Assembly: GCF_040939455.1 (NCBI RefSeq)
Contig: NC_134119.1
Span: 10,032,501 to 10,096,500, forward strand
Origin: Microcebus murinus
Lineage: Eukaryota > Chordata > Mammalia > Primates > Cheirogaleidae
DNA: 64,000 nt
Direction of reading: 5' to 3'
Shown: positions 58,070 through 64,000 of the stretch, one piece after another
Position numbering within the stretch: position 1 is the first letter of the stretch
How the letters are laid out: each line of letters begins with the position of its first letter
Made by a program: the position numbers and the translations under genes
The notes under the pieces: generated by a model
What the model saw: only the letters and a program-made list of their open reading frames with translations
The model's database searches: none
What the model was told of the DNA's origin: nothing

Positions 58070-59020
58070 AATCCGCACGTGTGACGGGGACGGCATCCTC
58101 CCTGTGACTCAGGGCGCGTGTGGGGAGGCCCCGGTCGCGGGCAGAGGCAGGCGGCCACCCTGGCCCGGCCACGCCCCGCTCGGGGCCCTTTCTCGGAGGG
58201 AGCCGGGTTCCGTGGTGCCGGGAGATGCTTTCAGGATGACGCGAGCGTGCTTCTGAGGTCAGCTCTAATCAGCCCGACTCCCAGACGGTGCCCTGGCTTA
58301 GAAAGACGAGGAGGAGAAACGGAGTGAGTCACCGTGCAAACCAGCTGGATGAGACAGAGACACAACAAAGCCCGCTCCTCCCGGCCAGAGCGGCCGCCTC
58401 AGCGCCGCAGAGGCACAGCTGGAGGGGATTAGGGGGCTCTCGGGTTCCCCAAGACCGCAGCAGAGGCGGCTCGGCCGAGCCACCGTGACTCACGGCGGGG
58501 ACCACAGAGCCTCGGCCAGGCGGGCAGAGCCAGGCCTGCGGCAGGAGTGGCTGCCCTGCTCGGGGGTGCCGGGAGGCCAGGGACGGCGGACGGCGGGGAC
58601 GCTCAAGACATGGGTGAGGACGAGACCCCAGAGCTGCGGCAACGTGACCCCCACGATGGCTTCCGCGTCCTGGAGGATGTCGCGGGACCCAGACTCGGGC
58701 TCACGGATGTGCACTGGTGGCTCTGTCCTCAGTGCCAGAGATCCTTCCCCAGATGCAGCCAGGCCCGGTGGCCCACAGCCCTGCCCGCGGGGAGGGACGG
58801 GGGGACGGGGGGAGGGCACACGCGGCCGCCGCCCGGATCTCGGGCCCCTTTGCAGCGTTGTGTCTGCGCAGGTCCTGGACTTGGCAGGCTTCGCCGGCCG
58901 GACTTTGCCTGGGGCGGCAGGGAGACGTGGCCAGACGGCGCCGAGGGGCAGGCGGGGCGGGCGCTGCACGCTCCGGACCCCACGGTGACCCTCAGGCCGA
59001 CGTCTGACCCCCAGCCAGGA
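58070..59020. other. CpG-rich intergenic block
   Basis: About 950 bp with high GC and many CpGs, no recognised repeat, and long frames on both strands with low-complexity translations. It contains two TGACTCA (AP-1) motifs near 58100 and 58484. An orphan CpG island or regulatory block is possible. Confidence 0.4.
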
Positions 59021-59384
59021 CTGTCAAGACGGCTCGCTGGGGGTACAGGGTCACTCTGGTTTCTAAGACGACAGCAATCACACATACATGTGGAGAAGCA
59101 CTCTGTGTTCAATGATACAGAGAAGTATGTCTCGAAATGTTCCCCATTAACAACTACCAAGCCCACTCCCCAGTGGCGTGAATTACTGGTTTTGGTTTTT
59201 CTAGCATTTTTCTGATAGCAACGTTTACCTTTAATGATACATCTACTTCTGCCTCTGGATTTATCCACTTTAGATGGCGCTGAGCAATCCCTTCCACGGA
59301 AAGATAAGGAAACAAGCGCGGCTACTCTGGCTTCTGTGTGTTCTTCCCCTCCCCCATCCGTGTTAGTTGTATGACTTCATATCG

Positions 59385-59635
59385 TGGACCCCGAGGACAG
59401 TCTGAATTCAATTCCCTCCTCTGCCACTTACTTGCTGTGTAACCTTGGGCAAGTTACTTAACCTCTCTGTGTTCCAGTTTCCTCATCAGTAAAAACGGGG
59501 ATAATGGTAGTACCTGCTTCATAAAGTTGCCATGAAGATGAAGAAGGAACATATTTCGTGTTAATTTGTGGCAAGTGCTTAGAACAGTGACTGATATACA
59601 ACGTCTGAATAAACTGTTAGCTACTATTTCTCATC
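59385..59635 (+). repeat. MIR SINE, nearly full length
   Basis: TGCCACTTACTTGCTGTGTA, ACCTTGGGCAAGTTACTTAA, CCTCTCTGTGTTCCAGTTTC and AGTGCTTAGAACAGTGACTG, then a GAATAAACTGTTAGCTACTA end. The best-preserved MIR in the window. Confidence 0.9.
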
Positions 59636-59933
59636 ATTCTGTTCTAAAGTTTAGAGTGAAATCTGTGAGTGGTCAGGGGGTTGATTCTCAAAACCAATAA
59701 GCAGCATTTATGACATGACCAGGTAAATAGTGCTCTCTAAGGAACTAAGGGTGAGTGGACCCCTGAAGAAGAAAACATGATCCCGAGTCACAGGAACTTT
59801 ACTGCTCAGAGGAGAATCTTCCAAGTGTCAGGTTTAATAGATGCTTCCAGAATCTTTCCAGTAGGGTCCTTTGCCTATTCTGTGTAATCATTAACTGACA
59901 CTTTAAAAAAATGTTCACGCCATCCTCTTTCTT

Positions 59934-60268
59934 TTTTTTTTTTTTTTGAGACAGAGTCTCGCTTTGTTGTCCAGGCTAGAGTGAGTGCCGTGGCGTCAGC
60001 CTAGCTCACAGCAACCTCAAACTCCTGGGATCCAGTGATCCTTCTGCCTCAGCCTCCCGAGTAGCTGGGACTACAGGCATGCGCCACTATGCCCGGCTAA
60101 TTTTATATATATATATCAGTTGGCCAATTAATTTCTTTCTATTTATAATAGAGACGGGGTCTCGCTCTTGCTCAGGCTGGCTTCGAACTCCTGACCTTGA
60201 GCAATCCGCCCGCCTCGGCCTCCCAAGAGCTAGGATTACAGGCGTGAGCCACCGCGCCCGGCCTGGAT
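59934..60268 (-). mobile_element. Full-length lemur-type Alu
   Basis: T-run (reverse A-tail) at 59933-59947, GAGTCTCGCTTTGTTGTCCA, GAGTGAGTGCCGTGGCGTCA, the strepsirrhine-specific middle TTGGCCAATTAATTTCTTTC, and the CGTGAGCCACCGCGCCCGGC head. A perfect 12-bp target-site duplication (ATCCTCTTTCTT at 59922-59933 and 60269-60280) flanks it. It is little diverged, so a fairly recent insertion and the best species clue in the window. Confidence 0.96.
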
Positions 60269-60349
60269 ATCCTCTTTCTTAGATTGCTTTTCAGGAGACT
60301 GACACATATCCTTGGGTAGTTTTTTTCATATAGAGTATATGGCTTGTAA

Positions 60350-61130
60350 ATTTCCAAATCCTCGAATGTCTTAGAATATCTTTATTTGATTTATCTGTAT
60401 AAAGAATCCTAGCTGAATATATTCTACCTTCAGAACAGGGAAGACATATCTTCATCATGCATTAGTCTGAGTTTCAATTTTTTTGTGGTGGGCCACTTTT
60501 TAAATCATTATTTCCAAAATCCTGTATGGTAACCTCTTTATTTGTAAAAACTTAAAATTTTCGCCGCTGTTTGTAGATACGCATCGCAATTCTAACCAGG
60601 TGGAACTATGTAGGCTGAAGATTCAAGAGGTACAAGCAAATGTTCTTATTTCTTTTATTATTTCTTCCCCTTCATTCTCTCCCTTCTTTTGAAATTCTCA
60701 TTATACAGAGGCTGGATCTCCTGCATTTATCCTGTGTCTCAATTTTCGATTTTCTAGTTTGCCTATTTACACTAGATTCTGGGAGATTTCTTCAAGTTGA
60801 TCTTCCACATTACTAACTCTATCATCGGCCATGTCTATTTTACTTTTCAGTCCATTCATTGAAATTTTCAAATGTAATCATATTTCCCATTTTCAAGAAC
60901 GATTCCTTCATCTCTGACTACTCCACTTTTACAACAATCTACTTTGTTGATGTGATAGTCTCTCAAATCTTCCTGAAGATACAAACTAGAATAAAAACAA
61001 TTTTTTTTTCTCTTTTTCCTGGAATTATCTCTGGTCATTCCAGCGTGAAGCATTCAGTTTATTCACTTGGATCCTTTCCTTCTGTGATGCCTGTTTTCTC
61101 CAAATGTCTTATGACGCCCTGAATGTTTTT
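60350..61130. repeat. Probable old L1 (L1M-type) fragment
   Basis: AT-rich block whose words TTGATCTTCCACATTACTAA, CTATTTTACTTTTCAGTCCA and GAAATTTTCAAATGTAATCA resemble the 3' region of old L1 elements. No frame is preserved. Confidence 0.45.
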
Positions 61131-62097
61131 CACATTTGCACATAAATAACGAAGTTGATCAGTTTCCATAAGCAGCATGGGCTTCTCTGGCAACTTAGAA
61201 GGGCTCATTCCCCCCAGCCTCTCCCTGAAACGGCAGGCCAAGCCACGGGCTGTATATACACGGCCGGGGACACTGACCAGCAGGGGCCTCTGCAGGGTCC
61301 AAGGTCAGAGAGAATACAGGGGAGATCCCAGGAAGACCCCAAATTACCAAAGCAAAGAGGATTAAATCAACAAGGGGTTTATTTTTCTCAGGCGGAAGGA
61401 AGCCTGGGGGTGGGCGGTCCTCCCATGGAAGGGGTGCTCAGAGCCGGCAGGGAGGACCCGGGCTCCTCTTCACTGCCCCCCTCGTACCCGAGAGGCGGCT
61501 GACAGCCCTGCAGCCTCTCCCGAGCCTCTGGTGGGAAGCAGCAGCAAGAGGGGAGGGGAGGGGCACACATCAGGAAGCCAAAAGCCATTCCAGAAACCCC
61601 CGGCAGACGCCCTGTCTTACGGGAGACCGGGAGATCAAGATTTTAATCCAGTGTTTTGGGACCTTGAACAAATTAGAGTTTCTCTTAGAAAGGAAGGAGG
61701 ACAATAGGCACTGGGCGAGCTACTGACCACGTGTGTGACGGGCACTTTTGCCTCCTTTGCCCCCGGGAGGAGCTGCTCACGCCCCCCGCCAGCCCCGTGC
61801 CCATGTTGGGGAACCTAATTCCCCCCCAACACCAATTCTCTCCCACTCTGCCTTTTTGGTAACAAATGTCCTATTGTCACTGGGCACGTGGCCGCCTAGA
61901 ATAACCACATTCCCCAACCTTCCTGGCCTCTGGGTGTGCCCACGTGCCCACGTTCCAGCCCACAGGGCAGTGGTAGAGGCGAAGGAGCCCACTTTCAGGT
62001 TGTGCCCACGGAGGGAGGGAGCATGCTACCCCCGCCATCTTTCCTTCTGGCCGGCCAGGCCACCCATGTGGTGGAAACTGTCTGAACACATCTACTG

Positions 62098-62164
62098 ATC
62101 CATCCATCCATCCATCCATCCATCCATCCATCCATCCATCCACCCACCCACCCACCCACCCACC
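62098..62164 (+). repeat. (ATCC)n then (CACC)n compound microsatellite
   Basis: ATCC repeats at 62098-62141 run directly into CACC repeats at 62142-62164, with more CATCC units after an interruption. Likely polymorphic. Confidence 0.97.
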
Positions 62165-62189
62165 GATGCATCCATCCAGTAAACATTTC

Positions 62190-62420
62190 GGTCCAGGTGA
62201 CCTTCTAGGTGCTGGGGACACAGCAGCAAGTGAGAGACGAAGGTCCCTGATCTGGCAGAGCCACTTTCTAAGGGAGAGACAGGTAAAGGAATGTAAGTCA
62301 GGTCGCGACTGCTGCTAAGAAGGATAAAGCACTTTAAGGAAAGACAACGGGGTAGTGATGTGGGGGCGTCATCTTTGATGTGGGGGGCCAGGGAGGTTCT
62401 CGCTGAGCAGACCCTGACCG
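62190..62420. repeat. L2-like LINE fragment
   Basis: CTTCTAGGTGCTGGGGACAC, AGCAGCAAGTGAGAGACGAA, GGTCCCTGATCTGGCAGAGC and CCAGGGAGGTTCTCGCTGAG. The microsatellite just before it fits the ATTCATTCA-type start of these copies. Confidence 0.5.
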
Positions 62421-62899
62421 AGGGGGAGGGAACCGTGTGGCATCTAGGAGAGTCACTCGGCAGACACAAAGCTGCAAGGTGCGGCGCACCTGGTTTGCTC
62501 CAGGAACAGGAGGCAGAGAGTGGAAGGGCGCGAGGTCAGTCTGCCACGGCGCGTGGCCCTGCAGGGCCTGGGACCTCGGGAAGGCTTTGGGTCCTTCTCT
62601 GCGCAGGGGAGGAACACGGAGGGTTTTGACAGTCCCAACTGTCCTTTCAACATGCCACCCTCCCCCTGGAGCTCAGGGGGTGTCCCAGCCCCGCCCCTGC
62701 CGCCATGGAGACCAGCCGGGAGGCGGGATGCGGTTTCCTCCCTGGTGGCCCGGCTCCCGCTGGCCGTGGGGAGGGGACAGAGCCCCAAGTGACGCCACTG
62801 GCCGCCAGCGTGGCCGCGATTCTCCAGGGAAAACCCAGCCACGGGCCGTTTGCGTGGCTCTCTCCAAGGCCACGGATGCGGAATCGCCCACAACTACCC

Positions 62900-63075
62900 C
62901 CCACGGTTGAACACCAACCAGATGTCATCTCATTTAACCCTCATCACAACCCTGTGAGGTGGGCGGCCACTGTCCCCATTTTACAGATGGGGAAACCAAG
63001 GTCCTGAGAGGTTAAAAGAACTTGCCCGGGGTCACACAGACAGTAGGTGGCAGCCCCGGCACCTGTACCCATGTG
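62900..63075 (-). repeat. MIR SINE
   Basis: CATTTAACCCTCATCACAAC, CCCATTTTACAGATGGGGAA, GGTCCTGAGAGGTTAAAAGA and GTCACACAGACAGTAGGTGG. Confidence 0.85.
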
Positions 63076-63389
63076 TGTGGGGTGCTGGCAGCGCGGAATC
63101 TGTGCCTGTGGGTGAGACCTGCTGCACACGGCTCTGTAGTACACGTAAGTTTCACTTCCTGTTTGTATTTGGCTGAAAGAAGCACACCCTGCGTCCCTGC
63201 GGTGGGAGAGGCTGAGATGGGGCCCCAGCTTTGACGACGGTTTCCCCAGATGTCGGGGCGGCTTTATGAACCACAGCTCCCCCGGCAAGGCCGAGACGCG
63301 AACACCAGACGGTGAAGCCGCGAGGACACAGACCACGCCTCCTACAGTTTTATGGTCCCATGAGTCGGTCGACGAGCCTGAATAGCGCT

Positions 63390-63640
63390 CAGATGCCAAC
63401 TCCGTGCCAGGACCTCTGCTGGACACTGAGGACATGGAATAAACCAGCTGGACCCGGTTCCTAACCCTACGGTGGAGCCAGCAGGCCGAGACGTGACCTG
63501 AGCACACAGGGGCCACGGGGCATGAGGGGAGCCCACCAGGTGAGACCACACAGGCCTGGTGGGCTCCAGAGAGTTCCACCCAGGAAGGCCCCCTGGGGAG
63601 GCGATGTTTGAAGATGACACCAAATAACAGGACAACGCAG
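63390..63640. repeat. L2-like LINE fragment
   Basis: CTCCGTGCCAGGACCTCTGC, TGGACACTGAGGACATGGAA and CCTGGGGAGGCGATGTTTGA in L2-type order. Confidence 0.45.
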
Positions 63641-63769
63641 ACCAGGCTTCTTTAGTTTTGCGTCTCCAACGACAAGCACACGCCTGGCCCAGAGTGCGTC
63701 ATCATCCATGTCGCCACCTCCCTCCCGGCTCCCACGCTGGCGGCCAGTGGGCGTGTCATATCTATTAGC

Positions 63770-63925
63770 TCGTCCAGGTATGTTTGCATCCATCCTCCCC
63801 TACCAACCCCATTTTACAGAGAGGGAAAACTGAGGCTCGGGGAGGCGCTTTGCATCACCCAACTGGTGTTAAAACTCACATCCAAGTGGCGCCAAAACCA
63901 AGCTCCCTCCTGGAACCCGTCCTGC
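63770..63925 (-). repeat. MIR fragment
   Basis: CCCCATTTTACAGAGAGGGA, AAACTGAGGCTCGGGGAGGC and CACCCAACTGGTGTTAAAAC. Reverse MIR core. Confidence 0.7.
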
Positions 63926-64000
63926 CTGAGTGCTGAACGGCCATCCTAGAGACAGTTCTGGGATGGCGCGGTTGGTAACATCCACCGGGCCCCAGCCCCT

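Larger units (their letters stand above)
46256..64000. other. Intergenic region downstream of NFATC2
   Basis: No protein-coding gene, tRNA or known small RNA was recognised. Stretches with nothing named are 46260-48830, 49310-50600, 51220-51970, 54130-55195, 55930-57090, 58020-59380 and 61130-62090. GC and CpG are high from about 49 to 59 kb, which produces many long but meaningless open frames. In human the interval beyond the NFATC2 3' end is also long and gene-poor, as I recall. Confidence 0.7.

Overview
The window is mammalian nuclear DNA. It carries the 3' third of NFATC2 (nuclear factor of activated T cells, cytoplasmic 2; NFAT1/NFATp) on the + strand, followed by about 18 kb of sequence in which I recognise no gene. 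A full-length Alu at 59.9-60.3 kb (minus orientation) carries the TTGGCCAATTAATT-type middle segment that I associate with lemur/strepsirrhine Alus. Older Alu, MIR, L2, L1M, hAT-Charlie and MaLR copies are also present. The organism is therefore most likely a strepsirrhine primate. The genus is not resolved.

NFATC2 layout: 1-1738 is the end of an upstream intron. A 56-nt exon (1739-1794) and a 127-nt exon (2188-2314) encode the end of the Rel-homology C-terminal (IPT/TIG) domain and the KRKR basic segment. A 690-nt exon (4577-5266) encodes the proline/serine/glutamine-rich C-terminal transactivation domain, with two SUMO consensus sites (IKTE and IKQE). A 30-kb intron follows. A small alternative exon (35417-35504) adds the C-terminus ELIDTHLSWIQNIL and a stop. 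The final exon starts at 41843 and gives the other known C-terminus (ending FSGPPARNQT); its 3' UTR of about 4.35 kb ends after an AATAAA at 46230. All exons have AG/GT boundaries and compatible phases, and all join in frame.

Intronic DNA (5.3-41.8 kb) is mostly old repeats and GC-rich unique sequence. It includes a 37-bp minisatellite (20.1 kb), an orphan CpG-island-like block (21.6-22.6 kb), an inverted chimeric Alu (37.9 kb) and a MEF2 / Rel-NFAT motif group (39.7-39.9 kb). The downstream interval (46.3-64 kb) holds L2, MIR and MER5A copies, four MLT1-type LTR pieces in alternating orientation, two tetranucleotide microsatellites and CpG-rich unique DNA.

I found no prokaryotic genes, CRISPR arrays, intact mobile-element genes or a convincing second protein-coding gene. 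The many long open frames in the GC-rich stretches look like chance or antisense shadows. Repeat family names come from recalled consensus features, not from a database run, and repeat borders are approximate.
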